From positions 1 through 64,000 of the forward strand of contig JAPQWV010001656.1 in NCBI GenBank assembly GCA_027422505.1: a stretch of DNA of 64,000 nucleotides, read 5' to 3'. The DNA is from Craterostigma plantagineum (taxonomy: Eukaryota > Streptophyta > Magnoliopsida > Lamiales > Linderniaceae). The notes below the pieces were generated by a model. The model ran no database searches and was not told the origin of the DNA. It saw nothing but the letters and a program-made list of their open reading frames with translations. Both the position numbers and the translations under genes were made by a program. Positions within the stretch are counted from its first letter, which is position 1; each line of letters opens with the position of its first letter. This document shows, piece after piece, positions 11,480-24,300 of this stretch.

Positions 11480-12980
11480 AAAGGCAAGCAGAAAGTCGAA
11501 TGACGAACGGGTTTATATGTGTTTTATGTGTTTATATGCTTGCTTTATATGAATTTATTGATTTATATTTTTATGATATAAGTGTTATATGAAGTTGATT
11601 GGATTTATGTGGCTATAATGTGTGGCTGTGTGGTATATGCGAATGGTGTACGGAATATATGTTATATAAGGTTAAAGGCATGGCATTTGCATACACGTAA
11701 TAATGAACGGAGAAACCGTTATGATTGGTCGAAGGTTTCTTAATCGACATGATTGGTCGAAGGTTTCTTAATCGACGTGTTATAAGGAATTTACGTGATT
11801 TATGTGGATACAACGTGCTACCATGTGATATGTGCGACTGGTTAGGGTATTGGATATATATATATAAAGGTTCTTTCTAAGTGCTTTATGTGAATTGAAT
11901 GATCGATGACTCTGTGATTTACGTTCTATAAGGAATTAACTTGAGTTGTAATAGCTACGACGGGGTTTTATGTGAAATATGTAATGGACTTGATTTAATG
12001 GCTACAACGTGTTTACGTGCGATAGATGAGTTACGTGTAATGGTATCATACAAGGTTGCATGAATAGTATTGCATGCATACATGAAACGAAAGGAGAAAC
12101 CGTTATGACTGCTATGGCTTCGGACTACATCTACGATTAATTCCTACAAATCGGGGGATATCTATGTTACATCCCTACAAATCGGGGAATATATCTACGG
12201 TCACAGAGTCCCATGCATGGACCCGTACGTGGTTGATAGTACGAGTCTAGCCGATTCATAACGGGAGTATCAAAAGTGCACGAGCATATAGAATTGCATT
12301 CGATCTACAGATCACGAATAATGGTTATGATTGAATTATGGTTATGATGGAATTGTTTACATGAACATCTTCACTAGCATATAGAAGTGCATCTGATCTA
12401 CGGATCCTACGGACAAAGGTCATGCGATTGGAATGTTTTATGAGCAATTTATGTGATTTTGTGATTGGAATGAAAGTTGAACGTGAGAAGTTTATATGAA
12501 CTTCGATGGAAAGGAATGTTTATATGATTGGAATGTTACGACATCCATGAAAATGTATTGATTGATTATTACAGTTTATGAAATAGTTTACATGAACTTG
12601 AACGGAAAGAATTTGTTTATTTGTTACAATATTTACGAGAAAATATGTGATAAAGATTGTCTACGTGAATATTAGTGGAAAAGAATTGTTTATTTGTTAT
12701 CGTATTACTTGTTGCAATTGATCTACTGATTTCGAACGATGTTTACATGATGACTTATGAATGATAATTACAGGAGTTTGTGAATAATGATTTATGAACA
12801 ATGATTATATGATTTTTATGGGCGATGGAATAATGTATTAGAATTATTTACGTGAATGTTCATGGAAGGAACTGAATATTTGTTACGATTTTATTTATCT
12901 TATTTAATTTACTGACTTTACGAATAAAACTTACATGATGTGATTGTTTAAATAAACGTTGATGGAAAGAAATTGATTAT
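11480..12980. repeat. Probable decayed gypsy-type LTR
   Basis: The composition (TTACGTGATTTATGTG, GTACGTGG, repeated TTATATG) resembles the reverse complement of the long gypsy LTRs in this window, but I see no long exact match and no boundaries. Short internal duplications occur: a 28 bp unit beginning ATGATTGGTCGAAGG is tandemly doubled at 11,719-11,776; CCTACAAATCGGGG is repeated near 12,150; AGCATATAGAA is repeated near 12,280 and 12,380. Confidence 0.35.
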
Positions 12981-13099
12981 TTACACACCGAAAATTTTCG
13001 ACGCTCATAATTTTTCGAAACTTCATGATATCTTTCGACAAAACCAAACTTTTCGGAACTGAATTTTCAAGTCATTTTTAATATGGCAAATTTTTTTAA

Positions 13100-14275
13100 A
13101 AGGAAGTGGTTGCTCAAGCTGAGGAATTAAAGCTTAAAGTAATTGAGCTAAGTCATCTAGAAGACATAAAAGCAGAGTGGAATGTAGTCTCTCAACAATA
13201 TGAGATTACCCTAAGACACTGCAATAACCATTTCACTAGAATTATCCCGTTAGAGAAAATTATTGCGAAACTAGATGACCAAAATTCGTCTCCAGCGCCT
13301 AACAGGAAAAACCGTTTACATTATCAAAAGCCTACTTCTTGTTGGGAAATTCTGGAGGTTGCAATTACAGAATTGAATGAAACCTTGAAATCAGAAAGAG
13401 TAGGTTTCTGAGCTGAAAAAAAAACAACGTTAGAGGAGATTTCAAGTCTTAAAACTCCTCGCCCTTACCTGTTCTAACTGATCTTTCTATAGAAATGTCT
13501 TCCTCTAAACAAGATAAGGGAAGTCAAACGAGCGCTTTGTTACTAAAATTAAAACGGCTTTTACTAATAATTGTAAGTCATTGGTGACTGGAGCTTTAGA
13601 TGCTAATACTAATTCTAGGTCAACTTTGATTGATGCTGAAATAACAAGTAAAAGAAGAGCATTAAAGATAGCCAAGGAACAAAAGAAGTTAGGAAGGAGA
13701 AAGAAATCGACATTATATTCTAAAACTTAAGGTCGAAAATATTAAATATTTTCCCTCTCCCATTCCTATCAAAATGGAAGCTCGTAAAGATGACGTTCAA
13801 AGCTCAAGCAAAGAAACTTCTCAAGATTCCAAAATTCATCATTCTTTAAAGAATGATAGAAGTGAATTACCTTACCCGTCCAAACATGTCTATCATTCTA
13901 GTATAAATCCATTAGAGTGAATGATGTGAATTCTTGTAGGCAATACGACTCATCTTCTTATGTCGCATATAGTACGATAAGTTCGTATTCAAACTTGAAA
14001 TACCCAGTCCAGATTAGGTTTAGGTGCGAAAGACAACTTCTGCGAGTGGCTAAAGAGAAAATATTTAGATCTTCTAAACCTAGAAACACATTCACCGGGC
14101 CGAATTGTCATTTTCCTCCAAGGTTTACCAAACTTGGGTTCCTAAATCACAAATAAATCTGTATAGGGCTTTAAAGGATGATTTTGGGTCATTATCTGAA
14201 CCAAATGTACTTAAATCGTTTTCTGCTAATAAGGGAGGACCGATCCAAAAATGGGTACCAAAGTCCAAATAAACT
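13100..14275 (+). pseudogene. Copia-4: Sirevirus-like Gag spacer remnant on plus strand
   Basis: The open piece at 13,106-13,411 (101 aa) contains WNVVSQQYEITL and EKIIAKLDDQ, which parallel WVNVLSQYELITN and KKIKELED in the copia-2 spacer, so this is the same coiled-coil part of a related element in the opposite orientation. Further on, frames are broken, but GPIQKWVPKSK at about 14,240-14,272 marks the Gag-protease junction motif (compare QIWIPK in copia-2). No protease, integrase or RT follows. The remnant ends near 14,290. Confidence 0.6.
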
Positions 14276-14687
14276 TTTGCAGATATTCCATCATGGATAG
14301 GTACTTAGAGAGCTGCCACAATTTTATGTTACTCAAATTAAATTTGCCACAATTTTATGTTCCATTAACGGGGAGAATTTTATGTTACTCAAATTAAATT
14401 TGCCACAATTTTGTAGATTAAAATGTTCAAGAGGGAGCATCATTTTATTGCTAATTCCACGTCGATTAAACGTGAAATCGTTCAAAATTTCACAGATTAT
14501 CGTCATGAAGCAACCATTTTCGCAGATTCGCTTTTCGAAAATCGTCGATTAAGTATTTACATTTGATGTTTAATCGAGTTTAATTGATAAATTTAGGCTT
14601 TAAATCAAGTTTGGTGCATTTATTTAGTCGTTAGATTACGTCGATTTTTTTTCGCACCTGTTAGGTTTTAATTTTATATTTTGAAAA

Positions 14688-15747
14688 GGGAAAAAACCAT
14701 TTTTGGTCCCCGATGTCTCGAATTGCCACATTTAGTCCCCGATGTTTCTTGATTTGAACCAATTTGGTCGCTCCGTTAATTTAGACGGAATTGCAAAATT
14801 AGCGACGGAATTTGCGACGGAATTTCCGTCGCTAAAGGAAAAAATTAAAAAAAAAACTGATAATTAAACATAAAAATAAGAAAATAATCACAAAAAAGAA
14901 AAAAAATTCAAAAAATAGGTAAAAGAATCCAAAAAAAAGGGAATATTATTAATAAATTAAATAAATATAAATAATAATAAAAAATAAATAATAAAATAAA
15001 ACAATTAAACATAAAAATGAGAAAAATTCCAAAAAAAGAAAAAAATTCAAAAAATAGGTAAAAATTCAAAAAAGAGAATATTACTAGTAAATTAAAAAAA
15101 AAATATATATAAATAATAATAAAATAAAAATAATAAAGAAAATTTTTAGTTCCTTAAATTTTGTTCCTTTTTATTTAATTTTTAATAAATAATTATATTT
15201 TTAGTTTTACTTTTTAAAATCTTAAATTTATATTTATCATTTTTTAGTTTATAATTTTATTTTGTATTATTATTTATATTTTATTTAATTTATTTGTAAA
15301 ATATTCTCTTTTTTTGAATTTATACCTATTATTTGATTTTTTCTTTTTTTTGGAATTTTTTCTCATTTTTATGTTTAATTATCATTTTTTAGTTTATTAT
15401 TTTATTTTTATTATTATTTATTTTTTATTACTATTTATATTTTTCTTTAATTTATTAATAATATTCTCTTTTTTTGAATTTTTTTACCTATTTTTTGAAT
15501 TTTTTTCATTTTTTTTTTTGGATATTTTCTCACTTTTATGTTTAATTATCATTTTTTTTTAATTTTTTCCTTTAGCGACGGAAATTCCATCCAAATTCCG
15601 TCGCTAATTTTGCAATTCCGTCTAAATTGACGGAGGGACTAAATTGGTTCAAATCAAGAAACATCGGGGACTAAATGTGGCAATTTGAGACATCGGGACC
15701 AAAAGCGCACATAGGGTAAACATCTGGGGCCAAAAGTGGTTTTTCCC
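14688..15747. mobile_element. Mutator-type hairpin MITE 1
   Basis: The 1060 bp element starts GGGAAAAAACC and ends GGTTTTTCCC and is flanked by perfect 9 bp direct repeats TTTTGAAAA (14,679-14,687 and 15,748-15,756). A 9 bp target duplication is the hallmark of the Mutator superfamily. Arms of ~190 bp carry GGTCCCCGATGT and AGCGACGGAA on the left, and their reverse complements on the right. The AT-rich core is also largely self-complementary (ATAGGTAAAA...TTTTACCTAT), so almost the whole element can fold on itself. It has no coding capacity. Confidence 0.9.
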
Positions 15748-15756
15748 TTTTGAAAA

Positions 15757-16740
15757 TTTGTTTCAAAAATCGTTTCGAAAATTTGCTTCGAAAATCTTAA
15801 TTTTCGAAAGCCAGTCTTCGAAATCATCTTTCAAAAATTATTTTCGAAACCATTGATTTTCACAACTTGGTGATTCGAAAATCAGTCTCTACTTGAAGAA
15901 AATTTTCGCAACTATACCTTTTGAAATTGATTTTCTCTAGCACCTTTCGAAAATCGGTTTTCGGATAGAAGACATTCGAAAAATTTTCGCACAACAGGCT
16001 ATTGAAAACCAATTTTCGAAACTCAACCTTTCACAAAATGATTTTCACATGACAGATTTTCGAAACCTTTGACACTTCAGAAATTTCACAACTCAACCAT
16101 TTCGCAAACTGATTTTCGCAGTCAAAATTTTCGAGCACACGTCATTTGGAAAATATTTTCGCAATCAGGTTGCTTTCGAAACCTTTTTCGCATAAAGGGC
16201 ATTTGAAAAGCCTTTTCGATAACAAAATTTTCGAACACATTCGAAAATCAAATTTGGCTAAAGAGCACCCGAAATATTTTTCGATACTTAGAAAATTTTC
16301 GAAACCATATCATTCGAAAATTAACTTTCGCAACAGGGCACCCGAAAACCTTTTTTGACAACACTTTGAAAAACTTTTCGAACAAGCAACATTCGAAAAT
16401 CTTTTTTTTTGCATACAGGGCGCCCAAAAACGTTTTCGATACTTCGAAAATTTTCGAATTCTACCTTTCTAAAATCAATTTTCGCAACACAGTGGGGGCG
16501 CCCGAAATTTTTTTCGGTACTTAGAAAATTTCGAACACATCTTTCGAGATTTATATTTCGCAACAATGCCCAAAAATTTTTCGATACTTAACAAAATTTC
16601 GAACACATTCGAAAGTCAATTTTCGCACAATCAGGGCACTCAAAAAATTTCACACTTAGTCAATTTTCGAAAACTCTTTCATTTCGAAAATCATATTTAA
16701 AAATCTTAACACACGAAAAACAAACTCGGCCACACTTAGA
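15757..16740. repeat. Segment of iterated TTTTCGAAAA motifs
   Basis: Several dozen variants of ATTTTCGAAA and TTTTCGCA occur at 15-30 base spacing. The block starts upstream of MITE 1 (from ~14,480), so the MITE inserted into it. Short open frames (16,146-16,358; 16,409-16,591) merely translate the repeat. I see no gene. Confidence 0.6.
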
Positions 16741-17235
16741 AATTTGCAAACCTACATTTTCGAACTCTACATTATAAAAAATTCGATACACTTACTTAAA
16801 AAATTCTTCGAATTAAAAAACACCTCGTTAAACAACTACAACCACCCTCACGTATGGTACTTTGAGTTGCTCCACCTACGTGATAAAGGGATGCGGTGTG
16901 AGCAACTACATAGGGTACATTCTGAATATGCATAAGACGAAGGAAATAGCGTTTTGAAAGTGGTTTATTTATGCATATGTATATGAAATGCCAAAATACC
17001 CACACTGTAGGTAAATTCTATATATATGCATACCATAGTAAATTTGACATGCATATTGAGCTGAAAAGACAATATGATTTACTTTGAAAGAAGCGTCAAA
17101 GGCAAAAAGCGTACATATTAATTTACTTATTTTGAAAGAAAATTATTTCTTTACGAATCAATTTGATCTGGAAAGAAATATACGTTATTTTCATCACGCT
17201 ATTTCTTATTGTGAGAAACTTTAAGCGTGCATGTA

Positions 17236-17330
17236 TTGAGGGGGAGTATCACTCCATTTCAGAGGGGGAGTCTAGTTGTGGGGGGGGGGGGGGGGGGGCA
17301 TTTAAGGTGCACGATTTGATGGGGAGAAAA
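17236..17330 (+). repeat. Polypurine tracts and G19 homopolymer
   Basis: TTGAGGGGGAGTATC, AGAGGGGGAGTCTAG and GATGGGGAGAAAAC occur within 90 bases and look like the polypurine tracts that precede 3' LTRs of copia elements; they could belong to the copia-4 remnant upstream. Between them is an uninterrupted run of 19 G (17,280-17,298). No convincing LTR follows. Confidence 0.45.
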
Positions 17331-17549
17331 CTTACGTCGACCCATATACATATATGTATACATATATATCTATACATATTTACAATAATATATATGTATA
17401 TGTGTCAAAAATAAATAAATAGAAAAGAGAAGGGAAAAAGAAAGAAAAAACCTCTCAAGCAATTCCACCTCTCAAGACGGACTTCAACTGAAAACTCAAT
17501 CCTCGAGAACTCAAGAACTTCCAAAAGGCGAAGGTTAATCCATACAACG

Positions 17550-18180
17550 GCGATGAGTTCATATTCATGTATATCTGAGGTGTCTCTATCGCTATTAGAA
17601 ACCCTCTATGTTACCTCTATCGCTTCTCTTTGTGCAGCAAAAAATTCTGGTCATTACAACAGACACATAGGAGGCATAGTCTGGTCTGAAAGCCCACAAA
17701 ATTTGAGTTAACCTTAAAGACAACTTTATCAATGGAAAACTTATGTAAATAGAACGGATTTCATACGATGCCAAAATCATGTTTGAAGTTGAAGGCTGAT
17801 TGGATCCGTACAGGTCCCACTGTCTTCGTACTTGGCGCCTGACATACGACCGACTCATTTTTTGCCAAAACACTCATTAAACTGTATAACGACAAATACT
17901 CAACATCTTGCATGTCTTGTCTCGTCAATCCTTTCTCGAAAATAAACTAGAAAAGACCGCCACTTCAATGCTACCAACCACCCCAAACTAAAGCTCAAAG
18001 CAACAAATTTAAAGTAAAAATGCTGGCATTAACCTTTCGTGCATATTATCAAATAGTTGCCTCAACGAACCTCTACTTGAAGACAACTCAGATATTGGTA
18101 GCTTCTAGAAATCCAACAATGACCTCTTATACGGCCTCTCATTAATCTCCAACTCTAATGAGTGAAACAAATGGATATAG
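17550..18180 (-). other. Exon-like fragments of an unidentified gene
   Basis: On the minus strand, 18,030-18,175 translates to a protein-like segment (LEINERPYKRSLLDF, a stop, then KLPISELSSSRGSLRQLFDN) followed by a GT donor. About 17,760-17,830 follows a possible AG acceptor (ATGTCAG) and reads RRQVRRQWDLYGSNQPSTSN. I do not recognise the gene. The single in-frame stop and lack of connected exons suggest a decayed or captured fragment, and chance open reading remains possible. Confidence 0.25.
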
Positions 18181-18190
18181 CTCAAAAATT

Positions 18191-19133
18191 GGGCAAAAAC
18201 CATTTTGGTCCCCGATATTTAGCCTATGGGCGCTTTTGGTCCCCGATGTTTCGACTTGCCACATTTAGTCCCCGATGCTTCTTGATTTGAACCAATTTGG
18301 TCCCTCCGTCAATTTAGACGGAATTGCAAAATTAGCGACGGAATTTGCGATGGAATTTCCGTCGCTAAAGGAAAAATTAAAAAAAAAATGATAATTAAAC
18401 ATAAAAATGAGAAAAATTCCAAAAAAAAAAAGAAAAAAATCAAAAAAATAGGTAAAAAATTGAAAAAAAGAGAATATTACTAATAAATTAAATAAATATA
18501 TAAATAATATATAAATAAACTAATAATAATAAAGATAATTTTTAGTTCCTTAATGTTTGTTCCTTTTTATTTAATTTTTAATAAATAAATATATTTTTAC
18601 TTTTACTTTTTAAAATCTTAAATTTATATTTATCATTGTTTAGTTTATTATTTTATTTTTATTATTATTTATTTTTTCTATTATTTATATTTTATTTAAT
18701 TTATTAGTAATATTCTCTTTTTTTGAATTTTTTACCTATTTTTTGAATTTTTTTCTTTTTTTGGAATTTTTTCTCATTTTTATGTTTAATTATCATTTTT
18801 TAGTTTATTATTTCATTTTTATTATTATTACTTTTATTATTTTTTATATTTTTATTTAATTTATTAATAATATTCTCTTTTTTTCAATTTTTACCTATTT
18901 TTTGAATTTTTTCTCATTTTTATGTTTAATTATCATTTTTTTTAATTTTTTCCTTTAGCGACGGAAATTCCGTCGCAAAGTCCGTCGCTAATTTTGCAAT
19001 TCCGTCTAAATTGACGGAGGGACCAAATTGGTTCAAATCAAGAAACATCGGGGACTAAATGTGGCAAGTCGACACATCGGGGACCAAAAGCGCCCATAGG
19101 GTAAACATCGGGGACCAAAAATGGTTTTGTCCC
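18191..19133. mobile_element. Mutator-type hairpin MITE 2
   Basis: This ~943 bp copy belongs to the same family as MITEs 1 and 3, starting GGGCAAAAACC and ending GGTTTTGTCCC. The flanks share CAAAAATT (18,183-18,190 and 19,134-19,141), an 8 bp perfect duplication; the ninth position differs. Arms carry the same GGTCCCCGATGT, TTAGACGGAATTGC and AGCGACGGAA modules in inverted orientation around an AT-rich, self-complementary core. It is non-coding. Confidence 0.85.
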
Positions 19134-19141
19134 CAAAAATT

Positions 19142-21050
19142 CGATAAAGCCAATACAAAGTCAAAGTACCTTGGCAATGGTGGATTATATGTTCCTGAAA
19201 CTAATCCCATAAGGTATAGAAGAAGCGATCTGACTCACATTTTATTGGCGTAAGGATAAGAACATAATTGGATCAAACCAATTTGTGTGGAGAGGTGAGA
19301 TATGTTCTGATCGAAATTGATATGTCGTTGTCCGGGCATTGTAAGATATGTCGAACTATAGCTGCGTCTAAAAAAATAGAAAACTGATTAGAATTGCATG
19401 TCACCTCCTTTTACACGGCTTGTCTACACAAAATAAATATCAGTAAGTTTTATCAAAACAATCAGCTCTACATCTGATAAACAATGGCAACACGTCGAAG
19501 GAAAACTTTTCAGAAAATTTTCTCATCAACAGGATGAGAAATCTTTACTCTGTTCATGATAGCAACTATTATAATTTTCAAAACCTATACATAAAAATTC
19601 ACCTATAAATGACGCTTACTGTACGACTCTTCTCCCTCGGCTTGATGTAAGCGATGCCTGTAGCGCGTCGACGCTGTCGGTTTACAAAGACGCAAAGCAA
19701 AAGATCGGAAGGAGAGAGAGGCAACGACGGTGTGACAGTACAGAAGCAATTTTCATGATTGTGCGCTTTTGTCAGTTATCTTTGATCATCCACTGAATAG
19801 TAAAACTTTGTGTCAAAACATGAGAATATATATTCGTAAAATGCGATAATAAAATACAACGGACTGCACTAATGGCGAATTCTCGCCCTTGATAGTGTCC
19901 TTGTTACCAAATGCCACAATTGTGTCTTCTGCATCTTTGCTTTTCTCGCTGTAATAAAAAGTGAAAAGGAAAAAATTCAATATCGAACTCATGTCATTGA
20001 TATAATCGTACTTAAGCTAATAGAGGATTCAAGATTATCACACCTTCGATACGTTTCCTGCGATTGTAAGAGGAAATTATCTGCCTAATGTATCGACTCA
20101 TAATGAATCAAACTGAATCAATCTATTGACTCATAATGAATCACACTGAATCAGAGATCGCCTAATCTATCGACTTACAATGAATCATCTTGAATCAGAG
20201 ATGGATGAAATTGTAAAAAGTTTCACTACCCCTCGTGGTGCATTGGTGGTCAAAGAAGCCAAAAGATTTGGTGCTTCAGAACTCAGAAGCATTAATTTCA
20301 GCCATATCCCAGTATAGATGTGAGACGATCCATTGGAAATCTTCTCATATCATCGAGCCAAGTTCGTCTAGTTAATATGTCAAAAGTCTGTATGTAAAGT
20401 GGCAGAGTGTGTATTAAAATACTGCAATTATAATCGATATAAAAAATAGAAAAAAGTGTGATCAATCTGTCCTGTGCAAACAAAAACCATTCATCCATTA
20501 AAAACCCTTCTCAAAAAATCGAACCTTTAAACGTTACCTTATTTTACTTGATGATCTCCTGTATATTCAACAATATAAGGAGATTGATTTTTTCCCTTTT
20601 TCCATTGAAATCAGGAAATCTCTAATCACAACTACTTTCAAATTTCACACTTATGACGGTATAGCAAACAAAAAACAAGTAAGCACACAAAACAAAAATA
20701 AATTAGTAATAAATCGGGCATAAGATGTTCAGATCTAACCCTCGGCGTTCATGTTCTGTATCTTGGCGCACTCGACGACGACGGTCGTTTACCCCTCTTC
20801 CTCCTCAATCAGCGAGTTACAATACCCAATCCGAGTTCTTCGCGGCATGCCGTCAAGCTTCAGTATCTTAAAACAACTGAAAGTGATTAAAGCAAATGCA
20901 ATTGCAAGCAAATTCTCGTGGACTACAGAGAGGCAATGTGTACACATAAAGGCTGTAAAAGAACGATAGAATATTCCTTACGTGGAGGTTCAGCTTGAGA
21001 TCCAACATGAATTTACCTTATTGGGATTGCTAAAGTTGTTATACAAATTG
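19142..21050 (-). other. Possible decayed host-gene region
   Basis: On the minus strand several short exon-like stretches are flanked by plausible splice signals: about 19,870-19,948 (EKSKDAEDTIVAFGNKD then TIKGENSPL, after TTTTTATTACAG), 19,620-19,700 (NRQRRRATGIAYIKPREK), and 20,780-20,880 (LKLDGMPRRTRIGYCNSL). I could not assign them to a family or join them. A 60 bp unit AATGAATCA...CTGAATCA is repeated at 20,095-20,200. The left copia-1 target site (21,051-21,055) ends this segment, which would originally have continued at 42,824. Confidence 0.25.
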
Positions 21051-21055
21051 TAAAC

Positions 21056-21399
21056 TGTTAGGTCCTCAGATTAACAACTCTACGATCCTAGGCTAGAAAC
21101 CATAGCAATTCGATCGTTTAGATGATGAATTGAATTCGAACTCAAATTAAGAACAAAAGAGAGAATTCAATTAGAGTGAGAAAGTTACTGTTGTTTCTCT
21201 CTCTAGAAATCGATTTGCAAGCCATTCGGATCAATTCTCTAAACTTTCTCTATTCAGCTCAATTCATTTATAAGTATTTATACCAACAATCTTGGTATAA
21301 ATATCGAACTAGTCCTTAATCTAAAGACTAATACAAGTAAAGCCCCTAATTACAAGGACAACTAATGAAATCAAGCACAATTACAAATGATATTCTACA
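21056..21399 (-). mobile_element. Copia-1 3' LTR
   Basis: 344 bp with TGTTAGGTCC at one end and GATATTCTACA at the other; partner of 42,473-42,823. It lacks a 7 bp ATCGAAA-like segment present in the 5' copy. The flanking TSD is TAAAC. Confidence 0.93.
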
Positions 21400-24300
21400 T
21401 TCTCCCCCTTTGTGCTTGATTGCGTCTCCGCGCTGTTCGTCCTTGTCGGGCATAGTACGATCTGCGCAAGCCCAGCGCATGCTCGTAGTCCCTAACGGTC
21501 TCCCTGAGCTTCAGGCGCTCCTCGATATCATCCAGCAATTCCATCAGGAGCGGCTGTTCTCTCACAAACCGTGGATCCTCAGCATCGTGTCTCTATTTAT
21601 CTCTTCCAACCTCTGTTCGATATTTCGCCTGACGATCTTGAGGGTTCCGTCGCAAAACTTGTGAATTTTTGTTTTCAGCATCATCCTGGTCTTCTTGGCA
21701 ATTGGATTGTTGTAGGTGATGCCGGTGACAGAGCTGATGTGTATGTGATTGCTTGGAAGTCTCTCGATCTCAGGTCCTTTGAGGAGTGGTTCGGCCATGT
21801 TGACCTTCTTCATATTGCTCTCAAGTGCCATTTGAAGGTCGTGAGCGGCGAAGTACTTGACTTGTCGCATCATGAACCGGTAGAGCCCTTCGAGGCCTTC
21901 TTTATTGATGAAGCCCTGAGGAACTTTGTACTTCTCCACGTATAGCTGATAAAGACGGTAGACTTCATCGGCGGGGAGGTACGGCAGGTCGCTCTCGCTC
22001 AGTTCCTCTCGGGTCCTGTCCACTCGTTCGATGATGTAGTGAGGTGTTGGAAGTCCTCCTTTGGCACATTAGACACTGAGGAGTTGGAAAATTGGGGAGA
22101 GTTCCCTGAAGTGACTCTTCAGTCGATCCTTCGGGATCCCCAGCCTCACATCCGGTCCTAATTGGGTCAGCATCCACAGATATTTCATTCTCTTCTGCTG
22201 ATCCCAGTGAGAGATCCCTCTCAGCTCGAACTCATCCGGCTTCTTAATTCGATCCGGTGACCTCCAAATGTTTTCCCTGACTTCTTCAAGGAAAGGTATC
22301 TCTATGTGAATGTTCTCCCACGGCGTGTCGATCCGAATGGTCCCTGGCATCTGTCTTGTAGGGGAGGCCGCTCGCTGTGCGATCAACTCTGGTAGCCTTG
22401 GAATTTCATTTTGGTAGTCTACACCTTCTTGAAGTTCGTCGTCTTCAATGATCACGAGATCCACGGATGCTTGTTGTAAGAAGTGGCGTACGTCCTGAAG
22501 TCGTTGTCTCTGATGCTCCTCGGGCATGGAATGGGTCATCCACTGGCCTTCGAAGATGTACTTGTCTAATACTTCGTATGGATTGACTCCATGTCCAGAG
22601 GTTCCCGGTTGGTCTGGAGCGACGGAGGGAGTAGCTTGGGTAGCTGCCAGAGCTACAAGCATTACAACGCTTGCTTCTTCTTCCAGCAGCAAGGGGCTTG
22701 AGTAGATCGGCGGTGTGGGCGGAGGCGTCCTGAGGTGAAAGGTTGGTGGGTCGATATGTGGTAGAGTGGCTGTGCGGTGCGTGGTTTGGGTAGTTTGGGT
22801 GGTTTGGGTAGTATGGGTGGTTTGGGTAGTCTGGGTTTCACCAGCTCCAGCGCTTGTCCGCGTAGCGCCCGAGCCTTGTCCTTGGCCGGATGTAGATGTC
22901 CTCGGCCTCTTCTCCCCCTCATGATGGTCCTGATCGTCATGATCTCCATGTCTGCGCCGGGAGTGGGAGCTTTGGCCTCGGCAGGTGTCAGTTGGTGGCT
23001 CAGGATGATCCACCAATCGCCGATAGAGGGATTCTTCTTGAGGCGATCGGATGGACAGGCCTATCAAACTGGCGAGGAGAATGTCGTGGAGCTCGGTGAC
23101 GGGGATGGTGTATGGGTTGATGAGGATGGAGGAAGTGGCTAAAGGGTCGGTGGGCATGGGTTGTGGAGGTGTGGGGTGGGTTTGTGACGAAGGGCCTTCA
23201 GAGTCAGGTGCTTTCCCGGTATCTCTTCGGGATGCCTCGATAGCTTGAAGTACTCTCTCCGTGCTCTTGTCTTCCACAGACTGTACATCGGCAGAGAGAG
23301 CGGCCTGGAACTGCTCGTTCATCACAAAGGGTGTGGACGCCTCCATGGATGGACCAGGACGACTGATGTCGCCTGTTATCAACCCTAGAGTAGACACCGA
23401 CTCTTGGGGTTGTCTCACAGTCACTTGAGGTTGTGACTGTATGAGACTTCCACCCAATCCTCGAGTCGAATCCTGGGGATTCTCCTATATGGGTGTTAAG
23501 GCAGGCTCAGGTTGCGCATGCGAACTAGACACCACGTGAGTAGGTTGCGGCTCAAGATTGAGCGAAGAAATGCCAGCAACACTTGTCGATGTGGTCAGCA
23601 TAGTATCTGGTGCGACGGTGACGGCCGGAAAGAGAGACTCCAGCTGAATGCTCAGTCTTCTGGGAGTCCTCCTGATCAGACTTATTTCCTCGTCAGACTC
23701 TGTGTCAGACGAGGTGGCCGTGTGAGGAGTAAGGTCACGATTGACGTCCTCCAGTGCCTGATCCATCACCGGTGGAAGAGAGCTTTGCCCCATTTCTGTC
23801 TCGGGCTGTGCCTCTTGTGGAAGAACTTCCTCAAAAGTTTCTTCGAGCACGCCAACATGTACGGGCACTTCCATTTGTAATTCGAGCACAGGAGCCTCGA
23901 GCGCCATCTCTGTAGCCACGACGTCTATCAAAGCATCTTCCACGTCGGGCATCGGCTCTTCGAGCAAAGGAGACTCCTGTTGAAGCTCCTGAGCGACAAC
24001 GTCAATCATCGCGTCGTCAGGGCTCGGTTGGTGTTGGGGAGGGCTCACATGGTGATCTGCCGGGGGCCCTCTGATCATTTCCTCCGTTAAATTGTGTTCC
24101 CGGCAGAACCTCTGATACTCAGCTCCCGCGGGGTCAGTGAGCCTGAGTAAGTTGAGTGGAATCGGCATCGATGGTTGATCCAGGTCCGTGAGCCGTGGGT
24201 TGTGGAAAACCTTAAGCCTTGGCGGCTGGTAGTTTCCACCAGGAGGTAGCTGAGGGATGTTCTCTGCATGTAGCTCCAAGAACTCCCTGATGATTACGTT

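Noticed and set aside
15314..15562. Hydrophobic Phe/Leu-rich ORF as a membrane protein
   Set aside because: It is translation of the T-rich core of MITE 1.
22777..23142. Gly-rich plus-strand ORF
   Set aside because: It is antisense to the TTQ/TTH-repeat segment of the copia-1 additional ORF.
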